From Labilithrix sp. (GTDB lineage: Bacteria > Myxococcota_A > Polyangia > Polyangiales > Polyangiaceae): a stretch of 37,584 nt of DNA. Each line of letters opens with the position of its first letter. Position 1 is the stretch's first letter. Where the stretch lies: assembly GCA_019637105.1 (NCBI GenBank), contig JAHBWF010000072.1, positions 1 to 37,584 of the forward strand. Reading direction: 5' to 3'. The position numbers and the translations under genes were made by a program. Of this stretch, positions 8,146 through 15,639 are shown piece by piece. The notes under the pieces are model-generated. The model worked only from the letters and a program-made list of their open reading frames with translations, was not told the origin of the DNA and ran no database searches.

Positions 8146-9231
8146 TTGAAGCGCGCGCCATCGTCCCGCCGGAACGTCCTGCTCTTCGCGGCGAAGGCGT
8201 GCGGCGCCGCGCTGCTCATCGGCTGGCTCGTGCGGAGCGGCAACCTCGACCTCCGCGCGCTCCGGGTCCTCTTCGATCGCCCGTCGTTGCTCGCGATGGA
8301 CCTCGGCCTGTTCGCCCTCGGGGCGACGGTCGCGACGCTCCGGTTCCGCGTCCTCTTGGGGATCGCGGACGTGGCGGTGCCGTTCTTCACCGTGCTCCGC
8401 CTGCAGATGACGGCGTTCTTCTTCAACACCGTCATCCCCGGCAGCGTCGGCGGCGACCTCGTGAAGGCGCTCTACGTCGCCCGGGACGCGCCGAAGGAGA
8501 AGCGGACGACGATCCTGCTCATCGCCTTCGTCGAGCGCCTGCTCGGCCTCGTCGCCCTCGTCCTCATGGGCACGCTCGTCACGCTCGCGCGGCCCGGCAT
8601 CTGGGCCGATCCGCTCCTCCGGCCCCTCGCGACCGTCGTCGCGGCGCTCGGCGGGGCGACGCTCTTCGGCGGCGCGCTCGCGCTCCTCGTCGTCCGCAAG
8701 GCCGGCGCTCGGCTCGACGCCTACACGAGCGGGCCCTCGAAGATCAGCAAGCTTTTGAACCAGCTCGTCGCGTCGATGCGCCTGCTCTCGGCCGGACCGA
8801 AGCGGCTTTTCGTCGCGCTCGCGCTGTCGATGGCGTTCCACGCGCTCGGGATGGCCTTCTTCACCGTGCTCACGAAGGCTCTCCTCGACCGCGACGTCCC
8901 GTACTCGTCCGTCGCGACGGTCTTCCCGCTCGGCCTCCTCACGCTGGCGCTCCCGATCTCGCCGTCCGGGCTCGGCGTCGGGCACGTCGCGTTCAAGCGC
9001 CTCTTCGAGGCGATCGGCCTCGCGGGCGGCGCCACGGTCTTCAACGTGTACCTGCTGGGGCAGATCGTGCCGGGCCTGCTCGGCGTCTTTCCGTTCCTCT
9101 CGCTCCGCCGCCGCGGCGAGCTGCCGACGAACGACGCGACGGCCGACGCTGCCCCCGCGGCGCCTCCCTCCTCTCACGACGACGGATCGCCGGCGCGCCC
9201 GGGCCGACGGGACGCCGGCGAGTCGGGTTGA
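8146..9231 (+). CDS. Flippase-like integral membrane protein (LPG synthase TM / UPF0104, AglD type)
   Basis: About 361 aa with seven or eight hydrophobic helices. Family features seen are FFFNTVIPGSVGGDLVKALY near the first third and TLALPISPSGLGVGHVAF near the C-terminus. This family is often annotated as a flippase-like or lysylphosphatidylglycerol synthase transmembrane region and is common next to polyprenyl-phosphate glycosyltransferases. Here it is divergent from such a GT2 gene, so moving or handling the lipid-linked sugar is a reasonable inference. The start is uncertain: there is no ATG, TTG 8146 gives a short basic N-terminus (KRAPSSRRN) before the first helix, and in-frame TTG 7999 and GTG 7990 are alternatives. 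The last about 40 residues are polar and disordered. Confidence 0.8.
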   Translation: MKRAPSSRRNVLLFAAKACGAALLIGWLVRSGNLDLRALRVLFDRPSLLAMDLGLFALGATVATLRFRVLLGIADVAVPFFTVLRLQMTAFFFNTVIPGSVGGDLVKALYVARDAPKEKRTTILLIAFVERLLGLVALVLMGTLVTLARPGIWADPLLRPLATVVAALGGATLFGGALALLVVRKAGARLDAYTSGPSKISKLLNQLVASMRLLSAGPKRLFVALALSMAFHALGMAFFTVLTKALLDRDVPYSSVATVFPLGLLTLALPISPSGLGVGHVAFKRLFEAIGLAGGATVFNVYLLGQIVPGLLGVFPFLSLRRRGELPTNDATADAAPAAPPSSHDDGSPARPGRRDAGESG

Positions 9232-9265
9232 TCGCCGGCGCGCTCGGGCCGACGGGACGCCGGCG
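9186..9265. repeat. 45-bp-spaced direct repeat at the end of the flippase-like gene
   Basis: A 35-nt block starting ATCGCCGGCGCGC occurs at 9186-9220 and 9231-9265 with one C/T difference. The first copy is coding; the second begins on the last base of the stop codon. A partial relative (CTCGGGCCGACGG, then CGCCGGCC) lies at about 9309-9330. Each copy ends in the palindrome CGCCGGCG. This is probably a recent local duplication; the palindromes may form hairpins in this convergent gap. Confidence 0.7.
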
Positions 9266-9333
9266 CGTCCGCCGGACGAGCGCCTCACGCGGACGGCTCG
9301 CCGACCCTCTCGGGCCGACGGTCGCCGGCCGGA

Positions 9334-10593
9334 TCAGCCGGGGCGGGCCGCCAGCGCGCGCGCGTGATCGAGCACCGCGCGCGCGTCGCGGTCGAGCAGG
9401 ACCGCCTCCTCGAGGCGCGGATCGACGATGTCGCGCTCGATCCGGAAGAGCATCGGCTCCCAAGGCCACGGGTCGACGCTCGCGAGCTGGCGCTGCGCGA
9501 CGTCGTCGTTCGGGTGCGCCGCGAAGAACCCGTCCGCGCGCATCTTGTCGACCGCGGGGACCGTGGTCGGGAGGTAGCCGGTGCGCGTCGAGACGTACGC
9601 GGCCTGCTCGGCCTCGCAGAAGAACCGGAGGAAGCGCGCCGCGGCGGCCCTCTCCTCGTCCGGCGCCTGCCGCACGACGACGAAGAACGTGCCGCCCGTG
9701 GGCACCGAGGCGCGGACGTCGCGCGGGAGCGGCGCGGCGACCACCGGGAACCTCGCGTTGTCCTCGAGGTAACGGATGTACGCCGTCGACGTCCAGATGA
9801 ACGCCGCGCGCCCGCCGAGGAAGTCCTGGTTGGTGACGTTCCAGGCGTCGTAGTCACGGCCGGGCGGCGGGCGCATGACGCGCTCGCGGTGGATGAGATC
9901 CTGCCAGAGCCGCAGCGCGCGCTCGCCGGCCTCGCCGCCGAGCGTCGGACGGCCGTCGGCGTCGAACACCTCCCCCCCGGCCTGCCCGACGAGCGCGACC
10001 CAGAACCACCAGGAGATCGGCACCTCGTGACCCCAACGCTCGCCCGGGCGCGTCAGCGCGCGCGCCGCGAGGCGGAGCTCGTCCCAGGTCTCGGGCGGGC
10101 GGAGGCCCTCCTTCGCGAAGAGCTCGCCGTTGCAGTACATGAGCGGCGTCGAGCGGTTGAGCGGCACGCCGTAGAGCGGGGCGCGCCCTCCTCCGCGGAA
10201 CGCGCCGGCCTGCCCGAGCGCAGGGACGAACGGGATCTCCTTCATGCCCGGGTAAGCGTCGAGCGGCTCGAGGGTGTTCGCGCGCGCGAGGTACGGCACG
10301 ACCTCGGCGACGACGTGGCTCAGCGCCGGCGCGGCCTTCGCGGCGATCGCCGTCCTGAGCTTCGCGAGCGACTCGAAGTAGTCGCCCTGGTAGGTCGCCT
10401 CGACGCGGACGTCGTCCTGCGCGGCGTGGAAGCGACGGATGATCTCGAGGAGGACCTCGCGGTTGCGCCCGCCGAGCGTGTACCAGAAGCGGAGCCTCAC
10501 GCGGCCGCGCTCGTCCCGCTCCCGGCGGCGGCAGCCCGCCGCGAGCGCCGCGCCTCCCGCGACGAGCGCGCGTCGACCGATGAGCGCGCTCAC
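9334..10593 (-). CDS. ABC importer solute-binding lipoprotein (UgpB-like)
   Basis: A 419-aa extracytoplasmic binding lipoprotein of the bacterial family 1 solute-binding proteins. The GTG start at 10593 gives a short signal peptide with lipobox LAAGC (Cys21). GGGGAGGA lies about 4 nt upstream. RFWYTLGGRNREVLLEIIRRF followed by TYQGDYFESLAKLRTAIAA matches the N-terminal lobe of glycerol-3-phosphate-binding UgpB. GVPLNRSTPLMYCNGELF is the usual hinge region. Expected ligands are glycerophosphates, glycerophosphodiesters or sugars. It lies 25 bp after the ATPase gene. The matching permeases are 6 kb away at 2045-3750, an unusual split. Confidence 0.88.
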   Translation of the reverse strand: MSALIGRRALVAGGAALAAGCRRRERDERGRVRLRFWYTLGGRNREVLLEIIRRFHAAQDDVRVEATYQGDYFESLAKLRTAIAAKAAPALSHVVAEVVPYLARANTLEPLDAYPGMKEIPFVPALGQAGAFRGGGRAPLYGVPLNRSTPLMYCNGELFAKEGLRPPETWDELRLAARALTRPGERWGHEVPISWWFWVALVGQAGGEVFDADGRPTLGGEAGERALRLWQDLIHRERVMRPPPGRDYDAWNVTNQDFLGGRAAFIWTSTAYIRYLEDNARFPVVAAPLPRDVRASVPTGGTFFVVVRQAPDEERAAAARFLRFFCEAEQAAYVSTRTGYLPTTVPAVDKMRADGFFAAHPNDDVAQRQLASVDPWPWEPMLFRIERDIVDPRLEEAVLLDRDARAVLDHARALAARPG

Positions 10594-10622
10594 GCGTCCT
10601 CCCCGGCCGGATCGCGCGTCAT
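10590..10622 (-). other. 10-codon bridging ORF between ATPase and binding-protein genes
   Basis: An ATG at 10622 overlaps the TGA of the ATPase gene (ATGA). It reads MTRDPAGEDA and stops at a TGA overlapping the GTG of the binding protein (GTGA, 10590-10593). The Shine-Dalgarno of the binding protein lies inside it. It may pass ribosomes from one gene to the next rather than make a functional peptide, or be accidental. Confidence 0.35.
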
Positions 10623-11791
10623 GCGATGCGCGCTCCGGCCTCGCCGGCGTCGAAGAAGTGGAGCGCCGCGCCGGCGAGCGACGCGTGGACCGCCGCGCCC
10701 TTGTCGCGCGGGTCGAAGCCGGGCGCGCGCGCGCGGAGCTCGACGTCGCCGGCGCGCAGGACGAAGTTGGTCTCCGCACCGAGCGGCTCCGCCACGGCGA
10801 CCTCGAGCTTCGTCGCGCCCTCGTCGCCCGCGCCCACGAGCCGGACGTCCTCCGGCCGCACGCCGACGACGACGCGCTCCGGCAGGCTCTTCCCCTCCGG
10901 CGCCGCGAGCGTGAAGGGCCCGCACGCGATCGCGCCTCCCGTCACCGTGCCCTCGAGCAGGTTCATCTTCGGCGCGCCGATGAACGTCGCGACGAAGCTC
11001 GTCGCCGGCGCCTCGTAGATCGTCCGCGGCGGCGCGACCTGCTGGATCTCGCCCTTGTTCATGATGCAGATGCGGTCGGCGAGCGTCATCGCCTCGACCT
11101 GATCGTGCGTCACGTAGATCGCCGTGACGCCGAGCTCGCGGACGAGCACGCCGATCTCGACGCGCAGCTCCTGGCGGAGCGCGGCGTCCAGGTTCGAGAG
11201 CGGCTCGTCGAAGAGGAACACGCGCGGCCGGCGGACGATCGCCCGCCCCATCGCGACGCGCTGGCGCTCGCCGCCGGAGAGCTCCGACGGGAGGCGGTCC
11301 ATCAGGCGTCCGAGCGCGAGGAGCTCGGCGGCCTCGCTCGAGCGCCTCCGCCGCTCCGCCGGATCGACCTTGCGCATCTTGAGCGGGAACTCCATGTTCT
11401 CGCGCACGGTCATCGTCGGGTAGAGGGCGTAGCCCTGGAAGACCATCGCCACGTCGCGGTCCTGCGGCGCGACGCCGGCCATCGACTTGCCGCCGATGCG
11501 GACGGCGCCCGCGTCGGCCTCCTCGAGGCCGGCGACGATCCGGAGCGTCGTCGACTTCCCGCACCCCGACGGACCGACGACGACGACGAGCTCTCCCTTC
11601 TCGACGCCGAGCGAGATCCCGCGGAGCGCGGCGCCCTCCCCTCGCTCGAAGCGCTTCGTCACGCCGTCGAGCTCGACCTCGGGCGACCTCGGGCGGGCGG
11701 CGGGCGCCGCCTCGCCGTCGCGCGCCGACGGCGCCCCACCGGCATGCGCCGACGGCGCCGCACCGCCACGGGTCGCCCCCGCGGTCGTCAC
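10619..11791 (-). CDS. ABC importer ATPase (UgpC/MalK/MsmK type)
   Basis: A 390-aa nucleotide-binding subunit of a CUT1 importer. It has Walker A GPSGCGKST (73-81), Q-loop VFQGYALYPTMTVREN, signature LSGGERQR (171-178), Walker B VFLFDEP (191-197), a D-loop SNLDA and an H-loop YVTHD. The C-terminal about 130 residues form the MalK-type regulatory OB/TOBE domain (VVGVRPEDVRLV). The GTG start at 11791 overlaps the nucleotidyltransferase stop as GTGA (11788-11791). The first about 36 residues are an Ala/Gly-rich extension not usual in the family, so the true start could be later, although no good internal start is seen. Such ATPases are often shared between importers. Confidence 0.9.
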   Translation of the reverse strand: MTTAGATRGGAAPSAHAGGAPSARDGEAAPAARPRSPEVELDGVTKRFERGEGAALRGISLGVEKGELVVVVGPSGCGKSTTLRIVAGLEEADAGAVRIGGKSMAGVAPQDRDVAMVFQGYALYPTMTVRENMEFPLKMRKVDPAERRRRSSEAAELLALGRLMDRLPSELSGGERQRVAMGRAIVRRPRVFLFDEPLSNLDAALRQELRVEIGVLVRELGVTAIYVTHDQVEAMTLADRICIMNKGEIQQVAPPRTIYEAPATSFVATFIGAPKMNLLEGTVTGGAIACGPFTLAAPEGKSLPERVVVGVRPEDVRLVGAGDEGATKLEVAVAEPLGAETNFVLRAGDVELRARAPGFDPRDKGAAVHASLAGAALHFFDAGEAGARIA

Positions 11792-12543
11792 GACCCGCCT
11801 TGCCACCAGGTCTCGGCGAGCGACAGGTCCTCGAGCGTGTCGAGCTCCATGTAGCCGCCGGGCGTGTCGACGCGGTGGAAGACCGCGCCCCGCTCGATCA
11901 TCCACTGCCAGAGGTGGATCAGGTAGGCCTTCTGGAACGGCCGGTCGCCGAGCGTCGGGCACGTGGCCTTCGCCTCGTCGTACGCGGCGAGCATCTCCTT
12001 CGCGCCGTCGGCCGTGAGCTTGGCGACGCCGATGAACTCGCCGCAGGCGGCCTCGCTCGCGATCGTGCGCGACAGCTCGACGACGCGCTCGCCGTCGGCG
12101 CGCATCTTCTCGGCGTCGGTCTCGGGGTGCTTCGTGCGCCGGACGTAGCGCCGCCGCCAGTCGGTGTCGCAGACGAGGACCTTGTCGCGCTTCGCGGCGA
12201 CGGCGTCCTTCACGGCGCTGCCGCGGTAGACGATGTCCGTGTACGACGACAAGAAGCCGCCGCCGAGGTAGTCGCGCGCGTAGACGAGCGACTCGAGGAT
12301 GTTGTTGTTCTCCCAGTCGTGGTTCTCGACGTAGGTAAACTCCGGGTAGCGCGCCCGGAGGACGTCGCCCCGGTAACCGCAGACGAAGACGACGTCGCGC
12401 CGCGTGAACCCGGCCTCGGCCAGCGCGTCGAGGATCCAGTCGAGCATCGGGCGCCCCATCACGGGGACGAGCGTCTTCGGGATCTCGTCGGTCCTGTGTT
12501 CGAGGCGGCTACCTCTGCCGGCGCCAATGAGGACGGGACGCAT
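11788..12543 (-). CDS. Sugar-phosphate/phosphocholine-type nucleotidyltransferase (LicC-like)
   Basis: A 251-aa single-domain nucleotidyltransferase. GAGRGSRL (7-14) and PKTLVPVMGRPML (22-34) form the nucleotide-binding and pyrophosphorylase signature. NHDWENNNILESLVYARDYL resembles the NNI-SLY-A segment of LicC-type CTP:phosphocholine cytidylyltransferases. SSYTDIVYRGS holds the metal-binding Asp in the position of the usual GD(I/V). It first activates a phosphorylated head-group or sugar with CTP or another NTP. It heads the unit with the importer ATPase and binding protein, suggesting that the activated compound relates to the imported one (inference). A hexose-1-phosphate substrate is the alternative. 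Confidence 0.8.
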   Translation of the reverse strand: MRPVLIGAGRGSRLEHRTDEIPKTLVPVMGRPMLDWILDALAEAGFTRRDVVFVCGYRGDVLRARYPEFTYVENHDWENNNILESLVYARDYLGGGFLSSYTDIVYRGSAVKDAVAAKRDKVLVCDTDWRRRYVRRTKHPETDAEKMRADGERVVELSRTIASEAACGEFIGVAKLTADGAKEMLAAYDEAKATCPTLGDRPFQKAYLIHLWQWMIERGAVFHRVDTPGGYMELDTLEDLSLAETWWQGGS

Positions 12544-12552
12544 GGTGAAGGC

Positions 12553-12562
12553 ACGCTACCAT
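12553..12562. promoter_or_regulatory. Overlapping divergent -10-like hexamers
   Basis: On the plus strand TACCAT (12557-12562) stands 8 nt before the metallophosphoesterase ATG (12571). On the minus strand TAGCGT (12558-12553) stands 9 nt before the nucleotidyltransferase ATG (12543). Neither gene has a Shine-Dalgarno. The spacing suggests leaderless or near-leaderless transcripts from overlapping divergent promoters. Confidence 0.4.
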
Positions 12563-12570
12563 GGGCCGCC

Positions 12571-13410
12571 ATGGCCCTGAAGATCGGCTTCGTCACCGAC
12601 CTCCACTTCGGGCCCGAGGCGTACCACGACGGCAAGCTCCGGAAGCTGACGCACCACGCGGCCGAGCTGACGCGCGCGGTCGTCCGCCGGATGAACGAGG
12701 AGCTCCACCCCGACCTCCTCGTCAACCTCGGCGACGACATCGAGGACGAGAGCCGCGACGCGGACCTCGCCCGCTACGGCGAGTGCCAGCGGATCCTCCG
12801 GACGGCGCGCGCCGAGCTCGTGAACGTCGCCGGCAACCACGACACGATCCACCTGACCCGCGACGACCTCACGCGGATCTGGACGCCGGACGGCGCCGCG
12901 GACGCGCCGCACGGCGGGCGCCTGTTCTATTCGCTCGATCGCGGCGGGTTCCACCTCGTCGTCCTGCACACGATCGAGCAGAAGGACGTCGCGGTCCGGA
13001 TCCCCGAGGCGCAGCTCGCGTGGCTCCGCGACGATCTCGCGAGGACGCGCCTCCCGGTCGTCGTGATGATGCATCACTCGGCGAGCGAGCAGGACCTGTC
13101 CGACTCGCTCTGGTTCGCGGGCCTCCCGCACCTCGCGCTCGTCCAGGAGCGCGCCGCCCTCCGGGCGATCCTCGAGGAGAGCGGCAAGGTCCGCGCCGTC
13201 TTCAACGGGCACGTCCACAGGAACCACCTCGACGTCATCGCCGGCGTCCCGTACGTCACGGTGCAGAGCCTCATCGAGAACCTCGACGAGGACGCGCCGG
13301 GTCGGCCCGCCGCGGCGTGCGCGGTGGCGACGCTCGAGGCCGAGCGGACGACGGTCCGCGTGCTCGGCGCCGATCCGGCGCGTTACCAGCTCGAGCACCG
13401 CCGAGCGTGA
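12571..13410 (+). CDS. Calcineurin-like metallophosphoesterase (CpdA/GpdQ class)
   Basis: A 279-aa cytoplasmic (no signal peptide) binuclear metallophosphoesterase. All five metal motifs are visible in order: DLH (10-12), GDD (54-56), GNHD (88-91), MHH (167-169) and GHVH (213-216). Class III members hydrolyse cyclic nucleotides (CpdA) or glycerophosphodiesters (GpdQ). The neighbours, a UgpB-like importer and a LicC-like nucleotidyltransferase, favour a phosphodiester from phospholipid head-groups, but this is inference. It is divergent from the nucleotidyltransferase with only 27 bp between start codons. ATG 12571 is preferred because the frame begins cleanly with MALKIGFVTDLHFG. Confidence 0.88.
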   Translation: MALKIGFVTDLHFGPEAYHDGKLRKLTHHAAELTRAVVRRMNEELHPDLLVNLGDDIEDESRDADLARYGECQRILRTARAELVNVAGNHDTIHLTRDDLTRIWTPDGAADAPHGGRLFYSLDRGGFHLVVLHTIEQKDVAVRIPEAQLAWLRDDLARTRLPVVVMMHHSASEQDLSDSLWFAGLPHLALVQERAALRAILEESGKVRAVFNGHVHRNHLDVIAGVPYVTVQSLIENLDEDAPGRPAAACAVATLEAERTTVRVLGADPARYQLEHRRA

Positions 13411-13415
13411 GCGAC

Positions 13416-13433
13416 GCGGCGCGCGCGCGCCGC
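13416..13433. other. 18-bp perfect GC palindrome in convergent gap
   Basis: GCGGCGCGCGCGCGCCGC is a perfect palindrome 6 bp after the metallophosphoesterase stop. It could act as a transcription-end hairpin or be a simple CG run. There is no T-tract. Confidence 0.3.
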
Positions 13434-13481
13434 CCGGACGTGACCGCGCGGACCGCGCGACGCCGCTCGCGCCCGGCGACC

Positions 13482-13856
13482 TCAGGGCGCGCCGCACGCG
13501 AGCCACTCGGCGAGCTTCTCCCGCTCGGCCGCCGGCGGATCGTCGGGCCCTGGAGGCATCGTCGTGTTGTCGGCGGCCGCGCGGGAGAAGATGCGGCTCC
13601 GCCAGCGCCGCACGTCCTCGACGGTCGCGAAGTCGTAGCCGCTCGGCGCGCCCTTGCGGTCCTTCGTCGGCGCGCCGTGGCAGCCCTGGCAGTGCGCGTC
13701 CAGGAATCCCTCGCCGAAGCCGTCGTAGGTGAGCGTCGTGCCCTCGGGCGGGCACGGGCGGTCCTCGAGCGTCGTCTCCTTGCACGCGCCCGCGCCGAGC
13801 GCGATCGCCGCGAGGCCTAGCGCGAGGCCTAGAGCGCGTAGTCGAGCCCGGCCCAA
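13482..13856 (-). CDS. Small mono-haem cytochrome c-type lipoprotein
   Basis: 124 aa with an N-terminal hydrophobic segment (LGLALGLAAIALGAGAC). Its Cys25 may be lipidated, although the lipobox is weak. One haem c motif, CQGCH (56-60), and TTMPPGPDDPP, with a Met typical of the axial ligand in short PSCyt1/cytochrome c domains, follow. The TTG start at 13856 is chosen because GGAGG lies 6 nt upstream, inside the end of the outer-membrane protein gene, and no ATG/GTG gives a sensible signal peptide. It overlaps that gene by 28 bp, so the two are coupled. Likely an envelope electron carrier or metal/haem sensor; the partner is unknown. Confidence 0.75.
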   Translation of the reverse strand: MGRARLRALGLALGLAAIALGAGACKETTLEDRPCPPEGTTLTYDGFGEGFLDAHCQGCHGAPTKDRKGAPSGYDFATVEDVRRWRSRIFSRAAADNTTMPPGPDDPPAAEREKLAEWLACGAP

Positions 13857-14416
13857 AGGCCACCTCCGAAGTACACCGCCGGTCCGCGCGGATCGGGAAA
13901 CCACGTGCTGTTGACGTCGACGCCGAGCAGAAAGGCCGACGACGCTCCCCGCGCGATGACGAGATCGGTCCCGAGGCTCCCCGCGAAGCCGCCGCGGTGC
14001 CGGATGCCGTCGCCGACGCCGAAGAGCGCGCCGAAGGGATCGTGCCGGTACGCCGACAGCGGCTCCTCGTGCTGATGCACCAGCGCGAGGCGGCCGAACG
14101 GGCGGAGTCGGCCTCCCGCGAGCTTGCCGTAGACGCTCGCGCCGAGCGAAAGGTACGTGAGCACCCGCTGGTCGACGGTCGCGTAGCCGAGGCGCGTGAG
14201 CGCGTCGATCGCGACGATCTCCTTGAAGCGGACGCCCAGCTTGAGCGACTGCGCGACGGCGGCGTCGCCGCGCCACGACGAGCCCTGCACGTTCGGCCCC
14301 GAGGCCACCTGGACCTCGGCGCCCGCGCGTGCCGAGGCGGAGAAGGAGAAGGGAGCGGCGAGCGCGGCGGTGAAGATCACGGCCGCGCGCCGCCTCGAAG
14401 AGCGTCTCATGCCCAT
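13829..14416 (-). CDS. Small outer-membrane beta-barrel-like protein
   Basis: A 195-aa exported protein. The N-terminal signal peptide has an Arg-rich head (MRRSSRRR), a hydrophobic core and a cleavage site near SASARAGA. The mature part alternates short amphipathic strands rich in Gly, Leu and aromatic residues and ends in WAGLDYAL, consistent with a porin-like or OmpA-like eight-stranded barrel. It is followed with overlap by the mono-haem lipoprotein. CATAAT (14443-14438 on this strand) is a good -10 about 21 nt before the ATG. ATG 14410 is a possible alternative start. No family was recognised. Confidence 0.7.
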   Translation of the reverse strand: MGMRRSSRRRAAVIFTAALAAPFSFSASARAGAEVQVASGPNVQGSSWRGDAAVAQSLKLGVRFKEIVAIDALTRLGYATVDQRVLTYLSLGASVYGKLAGGRLRPFGRLALVHQHEEPLSAYRHDPFGALFGVGDGIRHRGGFAGSLGTDLVIARGASSAFLLGVDVNSTWFPDPRGPAVYFGGGLWAGLDYAL

Positions 14417-14437
14417 GAGTGGGCCAGGCGACGACCG

Positions 14438-14443
14438 ATTATG
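14438..14443 (-). promoter_or_regulatory. -10-like hexamer for the outer-membrane protein gene
   Basis: CATAAT on the minus strand, 21 nt upstream of ATG 14416, matches the sigma70 -10 at five of six positions in an otherwise GC-rich gap. No clear -35 is seen. Confidence 0.35.
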
Positions 14444-14479
14444 ATCGCGCGCGCTCCCGACGAATCACATCGCGGCGCA

Positions 14480-14971
14480 TCAAGCGCGCGGCGGATCGGA
14501 CCGGAGGAGCCCGTGGAGGGCCTTGCGCCGCGCGTCGTCGAGGCGCGCGCGCAGCTCCTTCGCGTTCTTCCCGGCGAACCACCGGACGGGCGGCGCGCCC
14601 TTGCGCTCGAAGACGACGACGCCGGCCGTCGCGTCGGCGGAGATCGCGTCGAGCTCCGCCCACGCGATGCTCGTCTCCTTGCCGTTCTCGTGGCAGAGGA
14701 CGCCCTCCTCCTGGATGAGGAGGTAGACGTTCTCGAAGAGCAGCATCGCCATCGCGCCGAAGCCGAGGATGAGCCCGACCATCACGACGAGGCCGCCGAC
14801 GAGGCTGACGACGTGCCCGACGTCCGGGGGGAGCCGGCTCACGAGGTGCGCGCCGATCGACGTGGCCCCGACGGCGACCAGCACGCCGGCGACGAGCAAC
14901 AGGCGGCGCGTCGCCCCCGATCGATCGACGCGGAAGAAGTCGACGCCTGCGGTCGCCACGAGGCGCGTCAC
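14480..14971 (-). CDS. Two-helix membrane protein with PH-like cytoplasmic domain
   Basis: 163 aa from a GTG start (14971). Two adjacent hydrophobic helices (about residues 23-43 and 52-80) are followed by a soluble part: YLLIQEEGVLCHENGKETSI, then AWAELDAI and VVVFERKGAPPVRWFAG. This beta-rich pattern resembles bacterial PH-domain (bPH-like) membrane proteins. The function is unknown. It lies 41 bp downstream of the Gly/Tyr-rich lipoprotein gene in the same direction. Confidence 0.65.
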   Translation of the reverse strand: MTRLVATAGVDFFRVDRSGATRRLLLVAGVLVAVGATSIGAHLVSRLPPDVGHVVSLVGGLVVMVGLILGFGAMAMLLFENVYLLIQEEGVLCHENGKETSIAWAELDAISADATAGVVVFERKGAPPVRWFAGKNAKELRARLDDARRKALHGLLRSDPPRA

Positions 14972-15012
14972 GTTAGGGCGCCGCGCGCGCCGTGGCTACC
15001 GCCGGGCTCCGC

Positions 15013-15537
15013 CTACCTCATCGGCGCCGGGCCGTAGCTCGGCGGAGGCGACCAGTTGCCGCCGATCCCGGGCGTCTGCCCGGGCGCCGCGGTGCGCCGC
15101 GCGCCCTCCCAGCCGCTCGACCCCCACTGCGGCGCTCCCCGGACGGCGCCCGAGCGGCCGTCCCCGCCGAGCGACGTCGTCGTGCGCCCGAAGCCGCCGT
15201 ACCCGCCGAAGCCGACGCCGTATCCGTAGTAGCCGGGCGCGCCCTGCACGACGACGTTGTTGTTCACGATCACGTTCTGCGTCGGCCCGCCCGCCTGCGG
15301 TCGCGGCGCCGACGGCGTGTACTGCGCCTCGGTCCCCTGCCCGAGCGTGACCGTGCGCGAGAGCCGCGGCCGCGCGACCGGCGCGTCCTCCGGCGGCGGG
15401 CTCTCGACGACGACCGCCGCGGGCTCGAACGTCACCGGCGCAAATTCGGCCGACGGCATGCGCGCGTCGTCCTGCGCGTGCGCGCACGCGACGAGGAGGA
15501 CCGCCGACAGGGCCGTGACGAGGTTCGGGTGACGCAC
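15013..15537 (-). CDS. Lipoprotein with Gly/Tyr-rich and Pro-rich tail
   Basis: 174 aa. The GTG start at 15537 gives MRHPNLVTALSAVLLVAC with lipobox LLVAC (Cys18). A purine run (GAAGGG) lies immediately upstream, closer than usual. The mature part is disordered: a Pro/Glu stretch (VVESPPPEDAP), NVIVNNNVVVQ, then GYYGYGVGFGGYGGFG and a Ser/Gly/Pro tail. No family was recognised. Gly/Tyr-rich segments suggest a surface or self-associating protein (inference). A start further upstream at an in-frame GTG would place acidic residues before the signal core and is less likely. Confidence 0.65.
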   Translation of the reverse strand: MRHPNLVTALSAVLLVACAHAQDDARMPSAEFAPVTFEPAAVVVESPPPEDAPVARPRLSRTVTLGQGTEAQYTPSAPRPQAGGPTQNVIVNNNVVVQGAPGYYGYGVGFGGYGGFGRTTTSLGGDGRSGAVRGAPQWGSSGWEGARRTAAPGQTPGIGGNWSPPPSYGPAPMR

Positions 15538-15620
15538 CCCTTCATCTTGGATCACGGCCGGGGCCGGCACCATCGAACTCGCGTCTCCGCGCGCTTTCGT
15601 TGCGATTTGCCACGAACGGA

Positions 15621-15637
15621 GGCCGCGGCGCGCGGCC
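15621..15637. terminator. Hairpin after the CBS-pair gene
   Basis: A perfect 7-bp stem GGCCGCG / CGCGGCC with a 3-nt loop begins 2 nt after the CBS gene stop. It probably ends the DUF2804-permease-CBS transcript. Only a weak T-containing stretch follows. Confidence 0.45.
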
Positions 15638-15639
15638 GT

